Shown here one piece after another: positions 8,842 to 17,679 of a DNA stretch of 64,000 bases; within the stretch, counting starts at the first letter, position 1, and every line of letters starts with the position of its first letter. The DNA is from Streptomyces phaeofaciens (GTDB lineage Bacteria; Actinomycetota; Actinomycetes; Streptomycetales; Streptomycetaceae). The notes under the pieces are model-generated. The model was given only the letters and a program-made list of their open reading frames with translations. It ran no database searches and had not been told where the DNA came from. The position numbers and the translations under genes were made by a program. The stretch spans positions 186,001 to 250,000 of the forward strand of contig NZ_BMSA01000011.1 in NCBI RefSeq assembly GCF_014648915.1. The letters run 5' to 3'.

Positions 8842-9237
8842 GACCGGCTCTCTTCTTCGTCTCGTGAGTCTCGTGAGTCGTCTCGTTCGAGCCAGAATCG
8901 GGTGCGGCGGGCCCGGCTCGTTCATGTGCTGTTCACGCGGAGTGGGGCCAGTACACAGCGCGACACTCCGGCGGTGTCAGTCACGGAAACCATGAAGGAG
9001 TTGGCTGGTCGGGGCAGCCATCTTGTAGATTCGTATGAACGGAGGCCCTCAGTAACCTCCTCGTTTTCCTGTGGAAACGTAGGAAACAACCTGGCAATCA
9101 CAGAATGCGGCCCGCGACCGCCCGCACGGCGGCCGACGCTCCGACGGCAGGGCCCGCGTGGGGCCCACGGCGGCCCCTTCCCGTGGGGGCCCGCACGATT
9201 CATCGTAGATTTCGAGACAAGGAACGGCGGCGACGAG
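8842..9237 (+). promoter_or_regulatory. Divergent promoter region, xanthine dehydrogenase operon / PucR
   Basis: This 396-bp gap holds no supported gene. It separates the dehydrogenase operon (leftward) from the PucR regulator (rightward). Near 8857-8885 the word CTCGTGAGT is repeated in tandem. An inverted repeat TTTCCT-(10 bases)-AGGAAA lies at 9065-9086. A shared word GTAGATT(T)CG appears near 9024 and near 9204. Any of these could be a regulator site; none is proven. Confidence 0.45.
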
Positions 9238-10911
9238 ATGCGGCTGCGCGCACTTCTGGACACCGATGCGCTGGGCCTCAGGCTCCTCGGCGGCGAGGAC
9301 GAACTGGACCGTACGGTGCGTGGGGTCATGACCACCGACCTGCGGGATCCCAGCCGCTACCTCTCCGGCGGCGAGCTGGTGCTGACCGGCCTGGCCTGGC
9401 GCCGGGACGCGGCGGACTCCGAACCGTTCGTAAGGATCCTGGTGCAGGCCGGCGTGGCCGCGCTGGCGGCCGGCGAGGCAGAGCTGGGGGATGTGCCGCA
9501 GGACCTGGTCCTGGCCTGCGCCCGGCACCGGCTGCCGCTGTTCGCGGTGCACGAGTCGGTTGCCTTCGCAACGATCACCGAGCACGTCGTACGGCAGGTC
9601 AGCGGTGAGCGGGCCGGGGATCTCGCGGCCGTGGTCGACCGGCACCGGCGGATGATGACCTCGGGCCCGGCGGGCGGCGGCCCGGACGTGGTGCTGGACC
9701 TGCTCGGCTCCGACCTGGACCTGCGGGCCTGGGTGCTCTCCCCCACCGGGCGGCTGATCGCGGGCCCGAAGATGGCGGGCCCCGCGCTGCCGGCCGAGCT
9801 GTGCGGCCGGCTCTCGGCGGAACACCTGGCGGCGGTGCGCACCGGCCGGCGCGGGCCGCACCGGGTGATCGTCGGCGGTACGACGTACTCGCTCTTCCCG
9901 GTCCGCGGCGGCGGCCGGTCCCCGCAGGGCGTGCGGGACGTGCGCGCGAGCGTGCTGTCGGACTGGCTGCTGGCCGTGGAGGCGGACGCCGGGGACTGGG
10001 CCGACGAGCGGCTCGACCTGCTGCACGGCGTCACCCAGCTGATCGCGGTCGAGCGGGACCGGCGGGACGCGGCGCGCACCGTGCGCAGGCGGCTGGCGCA
10101 GGAGGTGCTGGAGCTGGTCCAGACGGGTGCGGCCCCGGCGGAGATCGCGGCGCGGCTGCGGGTGGCCGCACCCGTGCTGCTGCCGGGCCTGGGCACGGCC
10201 CCGCACTGGCAGCTGGTGGTGGCGCGCGTCGAGTGGGACAGCGGCGAGCTGGAGGCCGGGCCGGTCGCCCAGGCGCTGCTGGAGGAGATCCTGGTCGACC
10301 CGCTGGCGACCGGCACCGAGCCCTCCGACCGGATCGCCGTCGCCCACACCGGTGACGAGGCCGTCGCCCTGGTCCCGCTGCCGGCGATGTCCGCCGAGCA
10401 CGACGGCTCCGACACGGGCGTACTCGCCGACGCGCTGCTGAAGGCCGTCCGGGAACCGCTCTCGGCGGGCCTCGACGGCGACGGGCGGCTCACCCTCGGC
10501 GTGAGCGCGGCCGTGCACTCGGCGGAGGGGCTGCGCGGGGCGCTGGAGGAGGCACGGCACGCGCGGCGGGTGGCGGCGGCCCGGCCCGGGCGGGTGTGCG
10601 CGGCGGGGCACCAGGAACTGGCCTCGCACGTGCTGCTGCTGCCGTTCGTCCCGGACGACGTGCGCCGGGCGTTCACCGCGCGGCTGCTCGACCCGCTGCG
10701 CGACTACGACCGTCGGCACCGCGCCGAGCTGATCCCGACGCTGGAGGCGTTCCTGGACTGCGACGGCTCGTGGACGCGCTGCGCCTCCCGGCTGCACCTC
10801 CACGTCAACACACTGCGCTACCGGGTCGGGCGGATCGAGCAGTTGACGAGCCGTGACCTTTCGCGGCTGGAGGACAAGCTCGATTTCTTCCTGGCGCTGC
10901 GAATGAGCTGA
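9238..10911 (+). CDS. PucR family transcriptional regulator
   Basis: The protein has 557 residues. The N-terminal PucR sensor domain (MRLRALLDTDALGLRLLGGE through about 125) is followed by a degenerate GGDEF-like middle and a C-terminal PucR helix-turn-helix (TLEAFLDCDGSWTRCASRLH, then VNTLRYRVGRIEQL). PucR proteins control purine catabolism genes in response to pathway intermediates. Divergent placement from the xanthine dehydrogenase operon makes that operon the obvious target. The ATG at 9238 begins the conserved domain and has AAGGA about 13 bases upstream. The frame is open far upstream but the sequence there is not protein-like. Confidence 0.9.
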   Translation: MRLRALLDTDALGLRLLGGEDELDRTVRGVMTTDLRDPSRYLSGGELVLTGLAWRRDAADSEPFVRILVQAGVAALAAGEAELGDVPQDLVLACARHRLPLFAVHESVAFATITEHVVRQVSGERAGDLAAVVDRHRRMMTSGPAGGGPDVVLDLLGSDLDLRAWVLSPTGRLIAGPKMAGPALPAELCGRLSAEHLAAVRTGRRGPHRVIVGGTTYSLFPVRGGGRSPQGVRDVRASVLSDWLLAVEADAGDWADERLDLLHGVTQLIAVERDRRDAARTVRRRLAQEVLELVQTGAAPAEIAARLRVAAPVLLPGLGTAPHWQLVVARVEWDSGELEAGPVAQALLEEILVDPLATGTEPSDRIAVAHTGDEAVALVPLPAMSAEHDGSDTGVLADALLKAVREPLSAGLDGDGRLTLGVSAAVHSAEGLRGALEEARHARRVAAARPGRVCAAGHQELASHVLLLPFVPDDVRRAFTARLLDPLRDYDRRHRAELIPTLEAFLDCDGSWTRCASRLHLHVNTLRYRVGRIEQLTSRDLSRLEDKLDFFLALRMS

Positions 10912-11058
10912 CACCGGCCGCCGTCCGTTGAAACCTTTGAGGGCGGAGAGTCCCACGACTTTGTGAAATCCTTCACCCGCCCCCTTGGCCCGGTGCCGCG
11001 ATTCGTGCTGAGATGCGGCCACCACTCAAAGCTCGACGGCGCGCTCGGGGAGGGCAAC

Positions 11059-11835
11059 GTGGCGTATTCCGCCATGTCCGGTACCGGAACGACCTCAGAC
11101 GAGGACCCCCTCCAGACCGCGGTGTGGCGGCTGCGCTCGCGGGCCTGCTGGGCCGACGCGGCGGCGCTGCTGCCGGCCGACACCCCGCCGGGCGCGATGC
11201 AACGGGCCGCGCTGCTGGTGGAACGGTGCCTGTACACCGAGCAGGGCTGGCAGGAGGCCGAGGACGCGCTGCGTACGGCGGAGGCGCTGGCGCACAGCGA
11301 CGAGGAGCGGGGCGCGGCCGCTTGTGAACGGGGGCACCTTGCGTACGCGGCCACGGTGCACGGGGTGCGCGACCGGGTGGACGAGGCACGGGCCGCGCTC
11401 GGCCGCGCGGCGGCGCTGATCCCGCCGGACGCCGCCGGGCGGGGGCTGCTGGACTTCCGGCGGGGGCTGCTCGCGGAGAACATCGCACGTTCCCCGCAGG
11501 CGGCCCGGGCCGCGTACCGGCGCGCCCACACGGCTGCCGCGGCCCACTCCGACTCCCTGCTGCTGTCCTTCACCTGGCGTCACCTCGCCGGGCTCGCGCT
11601 GCGGGACGGCGAGGTCGCCGAGGCCCGCCACGGCTTCGCCGAATCCCTGCGGATCCGCGAGGAGTTGGGCTACCTGGTGGGCACCGCCCCGGCCCTCGCG
11701 TCCCTCGCGGACGCCGAGGTCGAGCCGGAGGCCTCACGGTTGCGCGAGGAGGCGCGACGGCTGTTCCGGCTGCTGGGGGGCGTACCCACGTGGCTGGCAC
11801 GGCAGTTGGCACCCCCACCGGCGGCCACGGCGTAG
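11059..11835 (+). CDS. TPR-like helical repeat protein of unknown function
   Basis: The protein has 258 residues and is almost entirely helical. Alanine-rich paired helices of about 34-40 residues resemble tetratricopeptide repeats (for example QEAEDALRTAEALAHSDEER and EARHGFAESLRIREELGY). No enzymatic domain is visible. I chose the GTG at 11059 because GGGGAGGG stands directly upstream at normal distance. It reads away from the PucR gene after 147 bp and converges on the GntR gene, so its partner is unclear. It could be a protein-interaction scaffold. Confidence 0.7.
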   Translation: MAYSAMSGTGTTSDEDPLQTAVWRLRSRACWADAAALLPADTPPGAMQRAALLVERCLYTEQGWQEAEDALRTAEALAHSDEERGAAACERGHLAYAATVHGVRDRVDEARAALGRAAALIPPDAAGRGLLDFRRGLLAENIARSPQAARAAYRRAHTAAAAHSDSLLLSFTWRHLAGLALRDGEVAEARHGFAESLRIREELGYLVGTAPALASLADAEVEPEASRLREEARRLFRLLGGVPTWLARQLAPPPAATA

Positions 11836-12186
11836 TCGGGGGCGGCTCCGCGAGGTCGGCGGGGCGGCCGGTGCACGGGGTCGCGGCGTCCGGCGCCGGT
11901 GCCGGTTCCGGTGCCCGGGAGCACGGCGTGACCCGCGCGTTCCCGTATGTGCACGGCATGTGCGCGGCCGCACAAGGGCCGGGTGCCCCGGTGCGCCGCC
12001 GAGGGACGCCGGGCGGCGTCGCCCGCGCGGGCGGGGCCTCGGGCGCTCGTGCCCCGAGTCACAATGGCGGGGCCGGGGCGTCCCGGCCGCCGCGCGCCAG
12101 GCCGCCGGGCGGCCGCTTCCGCGGGGCGCGCGGGGCCGCGCGGGTCATGGACCGGCGTCGGCCGTGTCAGGCCGAGTCAGGCCGAG
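11836..12186. other. Convergent gap with short GC-rich repeats
   Basis: I see no gene in this 351-bp stretch between convergent genes. It is very GC-rich and holds clustered CCGGTGCC-type words near 11895-11920. From 12161 a decamer GCCGAGTCAG is repeated about three times to 12190, extending across the stop codon of the GntR gene. Confidence 0.5.
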
Positions 12187-13062
12187 TCAGGCCGTGAAGT
12201 GGTCCCGGACCAGGGCCTGGGCCGTGTCCAGGTCGCCCGTGATCAGGGCGTCGAGCAGCGTGAGGTGGTCCGTCGCGTCGGCGAGCAGCTCCGCCCGCCC
12301 CCGGGGGGTGGCGGCGCCCGTCAGGAGCCACTGGGAACGTCGGTGCAGGTCCGCCGCTATACCGACGAGCTGGTCGTTGCCCGAGAGGGCGAGCACGGCG
12401 CGGTGGAAGACGCGGTCGGCCTCCGCGTACGTGGCCCGGCAGCCACCGGCCGCCGCGCGCACCGTCGCCTCGGCGAGGGGCCGCAGGTCCGCCCAGCGCT
12501 CGGCCGGCACCGTACGGGCGAGCCGGAGCATCACGGGCACCTCGATGAGTGCCCGCACCTCGGCCAGTTCGGCGAGTTCGCGCGTGCCGCGCACGACCAC
12601 CCGGAAGCCCCGGTTGGGCACGACCTCGACCGCGCCCTCCAGCGCGAGCTGCTGCATCGCCTCGCGCACCGGCGTCGCGGAGACCCCGAAGCGCTCGCCG
12701 AGGACCGGCGCCGAGTAGACCTCGCCCGGCCGCAGCTCCCCGGTGACCAGGGCGGTGCGCAGGGCGTCGAGGATCTGCCCGCGCACGGAGGACCGCTGGA
12801 CGACGGGACGCGGGACGCCCCCGGGCCGCTGGAGGTCGGGGCGCTCGACGCCGGGCCGCTGGAGGTCGGGGGTCTGGAGGTCGGGCCGCGGGACAGGGGT
12901 CTCGCTGTGGGTGTGCTCCCCGCGCACGGCGCCCTGCGGGGCGCACCGCTCACGGTCCGCGCCCTCGGCGGACGCCGCCCGGGACTGCGCCGGAACCCGT
13001 GCCCGGACAGGGCCCTCCTGCGGGATCCCCGGAGCGGCGGAGCCCTGCATGCCCTGCTTCAC
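12187..13062 (-). CDS. GntR family regulator with FCD effector domain
   Basis: The protein has 291 residues. After about 90 proline-rich, probably disordered residues (with DLQTPDLQRPGVERPDLQRP), a winged helix-turn-helix is clear (ILDALRTALVTGELRPGEVY and GERFGVSATPVREAMQQLAL). The FCD ligand domain follows, with FHRAVLALSGND as the typical metal or ligand helix. FCD-type GntR proteins usually repress genes for acid or sugar catabolism. The GTG at 13062 is preceded by GGGAGGG. It is divergent from the FhuF-like gene, but that gene has an iron box, so the GntR target may lie elsewhere. Confidence 0.87.
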   Translation of the reverse strand: MKQGMQGSAAPGIPQEGPVRARVPAQSRAASAEGADRERCAPQGAVRGEHTHSETPVPRPDLQTPDLQRPGVERPDLQRPGGVPRPVVQRSSVRGQILDALRTALVTGELRPGEVYSAPVLGERFGVSATPVREAMQQLALEGAVEVVPNRGFRVVVRGTRELAELAEVRALIEVPVMLRLARTVPAERWADLRPLAEATVRAAAGGCRATYAEADRVFHRAVLALSGNDQLVGIAADLHRRSQWLLTGAATPRGRAELLADATDHLTLLDALITGDLDTAQALVRDHFTA

Positions 13063-13164
13063 GGGCCCTCCCGGCGGATGTGTCGGTACTTGGGGTCATT
13101 ACGGCGGCTTGTTACTCGTCCGTCAAGCACCTTAGGCCTACTGGCCGTCAGTTCAAATCCCGAA

Positions 13165-13193
13165 CATAATGACTAAGGTAAGGCTTGCCTTTA
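13165..13193 (+). promoter_or_regulatory. Iron box (DmdR/IdeR type) with overlapping -10 element
   Basis: The near-palindrome TAAGGTAAGGCTTGCCTTTA at 13174-13193 matches the actinomycete iron box used by DmdR/IdeR repressors. A CATAAT hexamer at 13165-13170 is a good -10 element just upstream, so the box would cover the transcription start. It lies 27 bases before the ATG of the FhuF-like gene. This implies repression when iron is sufficient. Confidence 0.8.
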
Positions 13194-13219
13194 ATCCCTC
13201 GCAGATCGGTGGTCCCGGC

Positions 13220-14062
13220 ATGCCCACAGCCCCGTCGGCCACAGCGGCGGCGTACGCCCGCCTCACCGAGGTCTTCCCGGGCCTGGCCGTCACGGAGCTG
13301 GCACCCGACGAGCCCGCGCCCCGGGGCGGCGGCTGGGTCGGGGCGGCCGCGCTCGCGGCGGGCGGACCGGACCTGGACACCTTCCTGGCCTGGGACGACG
13401 CCCAGGTCGTCCGGGACTACGGACAGCGGGCGCGCCCCGACGTCGTCGCGAGCTTCGGACTGCACCGGTACGCCTGGCCCGCCTGCCTGCTGATCACCGT
13501 CCCGTGGTTCCTGCACCGCCGGGTACCGCGCTACCCCGTGACGCACGTCTCGTACGACCGCACCGGCGAGGTCATGCGGATGGCGGTGCGCCCGCCCGAC
13601 TCGTTCGCCTGCCTGCCGGACGATCCGGCGGCGGCACTGCCCGGCGCCCGGGTGGTCCCGAACGAGGAGGCGCTGCGGGCGGAGGTGCGGCACGCCGTCG
13701 CCGAGCACCACGAGCCGGTCCTGGCCGGCTTCGGACCGCGGGCCCGGCGGCGCGGGCGCGCCCTGTGGGGCATGGTGACGGACGAGATCGTCGAGGGCCT
13801 CTGGTACGTCGCCCAGCTGCTCGGCGAGGAGGACCGGGCCCGGCACGAGCTGGAGCTGCTGCTGCCGGGCGCGACCCGCCCGTACGTCGGCACGGCGGCC
13901 TTCCGCGAGCTGACCGGCCCGAACGGCGAGGCGCTGGCGACCCGGGACCGGGCGAGCTGCTGCATGTTCTACACGGTGCGCCCCGAGGAGGCGTGCGAGA
14001 CGTGTCCGCGCACCTGCGACGCGGACCGGGTCGCCAAGCTCACTGCGGCCGCCGCCAGTTGA
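13220..14062 (+). CDS. FhuF-like (2Fe-2S) ferric-siderophore reductase
   Basis: The protein has 280 residues. The C-terminal cysteine pattern RASCCMFYTVRPEEACETCP (CC, 10 residues, C, 2 residues, C) is the signature of the FhuF iron-sulfur reductases, which release iron from ferric siderophores in the cytoplasm. I chose the ATG at 13220, preceded by GGTGG. An ATG at 13169 is in frame but would put the iron box inside the coding sequence, so it is unlikely. Iron control is direct from the sequence. No siderophore biosynthesis gene is adjacent, so it probably acts on imported siderophores. Confidence 0.87.
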   Translation: MPTAPSATAAAYARLTEVFPGLAVTELAPDEPAPRGGGWVGAAALAAGGPDLDTFLAWDDAQVVRDYGQRARPDVVASFGLHRYAWPACLLITVPWFLHRRVPRYPVTHVSYDRTGEVMRMAVRPPDSFACLPDDPAAALPGARVVPNEEALRAEVRHAVAEHHEPVLAGFGPRARRRGRALWGMVTDEIVEGLWYVAQLLGEEDRARHELELLLPGATRPYVGTAAFRELTGPNGEALATRDRASCCMFYTVRPEEACETCPRTCDADRVAKLTAAAAS

Positions 14063-14098
14063 CGCTCCGTCGGACGGTCACCCTGGTCGGCGGAGCGT
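14062..14098 (+). terminator. Terminator-like hairpin after the FhuF-like gene
   Basis: ACGCTCCG at 14062-14069 pairs perfectly with CGGAGCGT at 14091-14098. The hairpin begins within the stop codon. The loop is long (about 21 bases) and there is no U-tract. Confidence 0.5.
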
Positions 14099-14378
14099 TC
14101 GGCGTCCCGTAGGATCACCGGACGAGAAGACTCCCCCTGCGGTTACAGGTACTTCACAACTTCCTCACGTGCCCCGGGAACTTTCCGCGGAACCACCCGT
14201 ATGGGTAGTCTTATTCGAACTCAACTCCCGCTCCTCAAGCTGCAGTTCGAGCAGAACGTCGCCCTGGGCATCCCCTTGCACTTCCTTGGCGGCCTCTTGC
14301 CCCGAAACCCCCTGAGGAACAGCGGGATTGGGCCACTATGGCGGGCGTTACGCCCTATCCCAATGCAAGGGACCCCAG
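14099..14378 (+). promoter_or_regulatory. Leader region of the DUF2637 gene with nested inverted repeat
   Basis: About 280 bp hold no supported gene. Close to the start codon, ATTGGG (14327-14332) and CCCAAT (14359-14364) flank a second perfect repeat GGGCG-TTA-CGCCC (14343-14355). The nested symmetry just upstream of the ribosome binding site AAGGG could be an operator or an mRNA hairpin. Confidence 0.45.
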
Positions 14379-15437
14379 ATGAGACTGACCGACATATCGC
14401 TGAACTGGCTGCTTCCCGGCGCCGTACTGCTCCTGGGCATGCTTGCGGCGGTGGCGGTGCTCCGGCGCGGCAAGAACTCCTCGGGGAAGAACACGAGCGC
14501 GGACGACTCGTGGGAGCGCAGCGAGGAGCGCCGCAGGCGCAAGGAAGCCGTCTACGGAATCGCTTCCTATGTGTTGCTGTTCTGCTGTGCCGCCGTGGCG
14601 GCCGCGCTCTCCTACCGAGGACTCGTCGGCTTCGGCCGCGAGAACCTGAGCCTCTCCGGCGGCTGGGAGTACCTGGTTCCGTTCGGCCTCGACGGCGCGG
14701 CCATGTTCTGCTCCGTCCTCGCGGTGCGCGAGGCCAGCCACGGTGACGCGGCGCTCGGCTCCCGGATACTGGTGTGGACGTTCGCGGGTGCCGCCGCCTG
14801 GTTCAACTGGGTGCACGCGCCCAGGGGCCTCGGGCACGACGGCGCTCCGCAGTTCTTCGCAGGCATGTCCATGTCCGCCGCGGTGCTCTTCGACCGCGCG
14901 CTGAAGCAGACCCGCCGCGCCGCGCTGCGCGAGCAGGGCCTGGTGCCCCGTCCGCTGCCGCAGATCCGCGTGGTGCGCTGGCTCCGGGCCCCTCGTGAGA
15001 CCTACAGGGCCTGGTCGCTGATGCTCCTCGAGGGCGTGCGCAGCCTGGACGAGGCCGTCGAGGAGGTCCGCGAGGACAAGGCCCGCAAGGACGAGACCAA
15101 GCTGCGCCGCCGCGAGCAGCAGCGCGTCGAGCGGGCCCAGCTGAAGGCGATCAGCCGTGGCCACGGCCGCTTCCCCGGCCGCGGTGGCGGCGGCGGGCGC
15201 CAGCTGGAGGCCCAGGCGGCCCTGGAGCGGGCCACCGCCGAGCGGGTCTCCGCGGAGCCTGCGATAGCCAACTCGGCGGAGCAGCTGCCGGTCCGCAACC
15301 GGCCCTCCCTCCAGCCGGTGCGCCAGAGTTCCGACCCGATCTCCGTCGACCTCACCGCGGAGGACGACACCATGGCCCTGCCGCGGCTCGACTCCCTCGA
15401 GCGCAAGCTCAAGGACCTGGAGCAGCAGTTCGGCTGA
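14379..15437 (+). CDS. DUF2637 membrane protein
   Basis: The protein has 352 residues. One hydrophobic segment (LNWLLPGAVLLLGMLAAVAV) is followed by a charged linker and the four-helix DUF2637 domain (about 60-180), with YVLLFCCAAVAAALSYRGLV, PFGLDGAAMFCSVLAVREAS and AAAWFNWVHAP. The C-terminal half is a charged, probably coiled, cytoplasmic tail ending with LDSLERKLKDLEQQFG. DUF2637 proteins are common in Streptomyces chromosomes and plasmids; their role is unknown. AAGGG precedes the ATG by 7 bases. It ends at a strong bidirectional terminator. Confidence 0.85.
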   Translation: MRLTDISLNWLLPGAVLLLGMLAAVAVLRRGKNSSGKNTSADDSWERSEERRRRKEAVYGIASYVLLFCCAAVAAALSYRGLVGFGRENLSLSGGWEYLVPFGLDGAAMFCSVLAVREASHGDAALGSRILVWTFAGAAAWFNWVHAPRGLGHDGAPQFFAGMSMSAAVLFDRALKQTRRAALREQGLVPRPLPQIRVVRWLRAPRETYRAWSLMLLEGVRSLDEAVEEVREDKARKDETKLRRREQQRVERAQLKAISRGHGRFPGRGGGGGRQLEAQAALERATAERVSAEPAIANSAEQLPVRNRPSLQPVRQSSDPISVDLTAEDDTMALPRLDSLERKLKDLEQQFG

Positions 15438-15452
15438 TCCTCGGGTGACACA

Positions 15453-15494
15453 CGGGAAGGGGCGCGACCTCAGCGGAGGCCGCGCCCCTTCCCG
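15453..15494. terminator. Bidirectional terminator between DUF2637 and ATPase genes
   Basis: A perfect 14-bp stem (CGGGAAGGGGCGCG at 15453-15466 and its complement at 15481-15494) with a 14-base loop lies between two convergent stop codons. TTTCCC follows on the plus strand. It can serve both genes. Confidence 0.88.
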
Positions 15495-15532
15495 TTTCCC
15501 GTGCTCTCGGCCCCTGCCGTCTCCTCGGTCGC

Positions 15533-16024
15533 TCAGGCCGCTCCGGCACCCAGTTCGAACCAGACGGACTTCCCGACCCCGTGGGCCCGTACCCCCCAGG
15601 CGTCCGCGAGGGACTGCACCAGGATCAGGCCACGGCCGCTCGTGCCGTCGTCGGCGATCGGCACGCGCGGCCGCGGGCGGCGGGCGACGAAGTCCCGTAC
15701 CTCCACCCGCAGTCCGGCCGGTGACACGGTGGCCGTCAGGACCGCGTCCTGGTCGGTGTGGACGAGGGCGTTGGTGACCAGTTCACTGGTGAGCAGCTCG
15801 GCCGTCTCGGAGCATCCGGGCTTCCCCCAGCCCTCCAACAGTTCGCGCAGCGCCCGGCGCGCCTCGGGCACCGCCCGCAGGTCCGCCCGCCCGAGTCTGC
15901 GGCTCAGCCGCGCCGCGCGCCCGACGGTTTCGACGTCGGCCCCACTCTCGTCCTCCGTGTTCCGCCTGGTCGCCGAGGTGTTCGCGATCACCGTCGGACC
16001 GCTGCCTCGTGCCTGCCTCTTCAT
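15533..16024 (-). CDS. Anti-sigma-factor-like ATP-binding protein (HATPase_c_2)
   Basis: This 163-residue protein has the GHKL ATPase fold of RsbW/SpoIIAB-type regulators. The N box is LLTSELVTNALVHT (near 78-91) and the G boxes are VEVRDF and DDGTSGRGLILVQSLADAWG (near 125-144). Streptomyces has dozens of these small kinases or anti-sigma factors; most lack a proven partner. No anti-anti-sigma or sigma gene is adjacent. GGGGGTC precedes the ATG. Confidence 0.85.
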   Translation of the reverse strand: MKRQARGSGPTVIANTSATRRNTEDESGADVETVGRAARLSRRLGRADLRAVPEARRALRELLEGWGKPGCSETAELLTSELVTNALVHTDQDAVLTATVSPAGLRVEVRDFVARRPRPRVPIADDGTSGRGLILVQSLADAWGVRAHGVGKSVWFELGAGAA

Positions 16025-16808
16025 GACCCCCGCCCGCGTGCCGATGTCGGTTCCCCTCCTGCTCGAACACGTTCACGGGGATCCTTGCCCGGTCGGCGGC
16101 GGGCCAGTCATGTCGAGTCGTCGACGACCGGGTGTTCGGCCATGTTCGACCGGTTACCGGCGGCGAGGTGTGGGGGTGGTGGCGGGCGCTCGGCCGCCGG
16201 TGGGAGCGCCGTGTACGGCGGGTCGCGCACCGCTCGTGCGCGTGTGCCGGTGGGCCGGGAGGGCGCCGTGCGGCGATCCGTGGGTGGCGGGTGGCAGGGG
16301 GCGGGTGGGCGGCATGTCCCTGCCGTGGGCCGGCGGGCGGGTGAGCCGGCCCCGGCGCGCTTCGCCCGGCAAGCCCGCCCCCGCGCCCCCGTCACCGGTA
16401 CCGACCGGGAAACCCACTGGTCGACGGGCCGGTCGCGACCGGCGGGACGGGTGGTACGAGGAGACCACGCACCCCCGGGCGCGGCACCCGCCGTACGACG
16501 CCGTGGGCGCCCCGCGCCGGCGTACACCCGCGCGTCCCGGACCGGGCGGCGCGTCCCCCCGGGAACGGCGGTGAGCCGGTGCGCCCCCTCCGCGCACCGG
16601 CTCCCGCCCGTCCGTTCCGCCCGCCTCCGGCCCCGTACTCCGGGAAGACGCACGGACCGTTCGGCCTCCGCCCCTTCACGGAGGCGGCCCTGCCGACCTC
16701 GCCGTAGGCGTGGAAGGGGTGGGACGACCACTACCCACCGCCGGCTCCGCCAAGGCACCTCGGTCCCGCCCAGGCGAATTTGGCCGGAATCAGTTGTGCC
16801 GTCGTCGG
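16025..16808. other. 784-bp gap without a supported gene
   Basis: Long frames are open here only because the GC content is extreme. Their translations are arginine- and proline-rich with no domain and no consistent ribosome binding site. The left part should hold the promoter of the ATPase gene. I see no RNA gene, insertion sequence or strong repeat. Confidence 0.5.
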
Positions 16809-17441
16809 TCAGTGGAGCTTCTTGACCGCCGTGGTCGTCGTCTTCTTGAAGGCCTTCACCGGGGCGTCCCCGAAGTCGCCCATCTGACCCCAGTCGACGA
16901 CCGTCACGGCCCGGCCGTCCCGGCCGACGGAGAGCAGGCGGATGTCGGTCGCGCCCCACGAGGTCTCCACGTGCAGCCCGTAGACATGGGCGCCCTCCTC
17001 GACGTCGAGCGTCCCGTAGTCCCGAAGCGTGGCCTCGAGCTCCGGGTCGGCCCGCTCGATCCGCTTCGCGCAGGACCTGATGTCCTTGTCGACCCGCGAG
17101 AACCGGCCCTTGGCCGCGCTGACGCTCGGCAGCTCGGCGGAGACCTGACGGGCGCCGGCGTCCAGGTCGGTCCGGAACTCGCGGTACCAGGTGTTCGAAC
17201 CCCCGCCCAGGGCCTTGCCCAGACAGGTGTCCAGCTCGAGCACCTCCGGCACGCCGGCGGTGACCCGGCCGGCCGTCCAGGAGGAGCTGGGGTGCGGCGG
17301 AAGGTCCTTGGCCGCGAGGAATCCGGGCGCCTTCGGCGCGGCGGCGACCGCCGGTGCGGAGAGGACCGTGCCGAGGGTGAGGCCCGTGATGGCGAGTGCG
17401 GTGAACGCGCCGAGCGCGGCCGACCGGGTGTGCTGTGACAT
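16809..17441 (-). CDS. Secreted protein of unknown function
   Basis: The protein has 210 residues. It starts with a clear signal peptide: MSQHTRSA, a hydrophobic core (LGAFTALAITGLTLGTVL) and a likely signal peptidase I site after SAPAVAAA. The mature part of about 175 residues has two cysteines (in DTCLG and IRSCAKRI) that could form a disulfide, and ends lysine-rich (FKKTTTTAVKKLH). I recognise no family. The ATG at 17441 has GGGGGA 7 bases upstream. It is divergent from the membrane-anchored HTH gene. Confidence 0.75.
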   Translation of the reverse strand: MSQHTRSAALGAFTALAITGLTLGTVLSAPAVAAAPKAPGFLAAKDLPPHPSSSWTAGRVTAGVPEVLELDTCLGKALGGGSNTWYREFRTDLDAGARQVSAELPSVSAAKGRFSRVDKDIRSCAKRIERADPELEATLRDYGTLDVEEGAHVYGLHVETSWGATDIRLLSVGRDGRAVTVVDWGQMGDFGDAPVKAFKKTTTTAVKKLH

Positions 17442-17679
17442 GCGTGATCCCCCGTTGGGTGGGTGGGTGTGTGGAACGGCGCGGCCGCCTGGACACCGGA
17501 TGGTCGGGTCCGGCCGTGCTCGGCGGCGACACCAAGAGCATCGGCCCGCCCGGCGGCCCGGGGCAACGCTCTTCGCCCGATCGGCCCCGGTGGAACCATC
17601 CCAGCCCAGCTGACGTGCAGATACATGAGTGCCTGGGATGCCCGTCCCGGGCCCGGCGAGGACGGGGCACGGGGTCACG

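Noticed and set aside
13169..13219. Earlier ATG for the FhuF-like gene
   Set aside because: It would place the iron box and probable transcription start inside the coding sequence.
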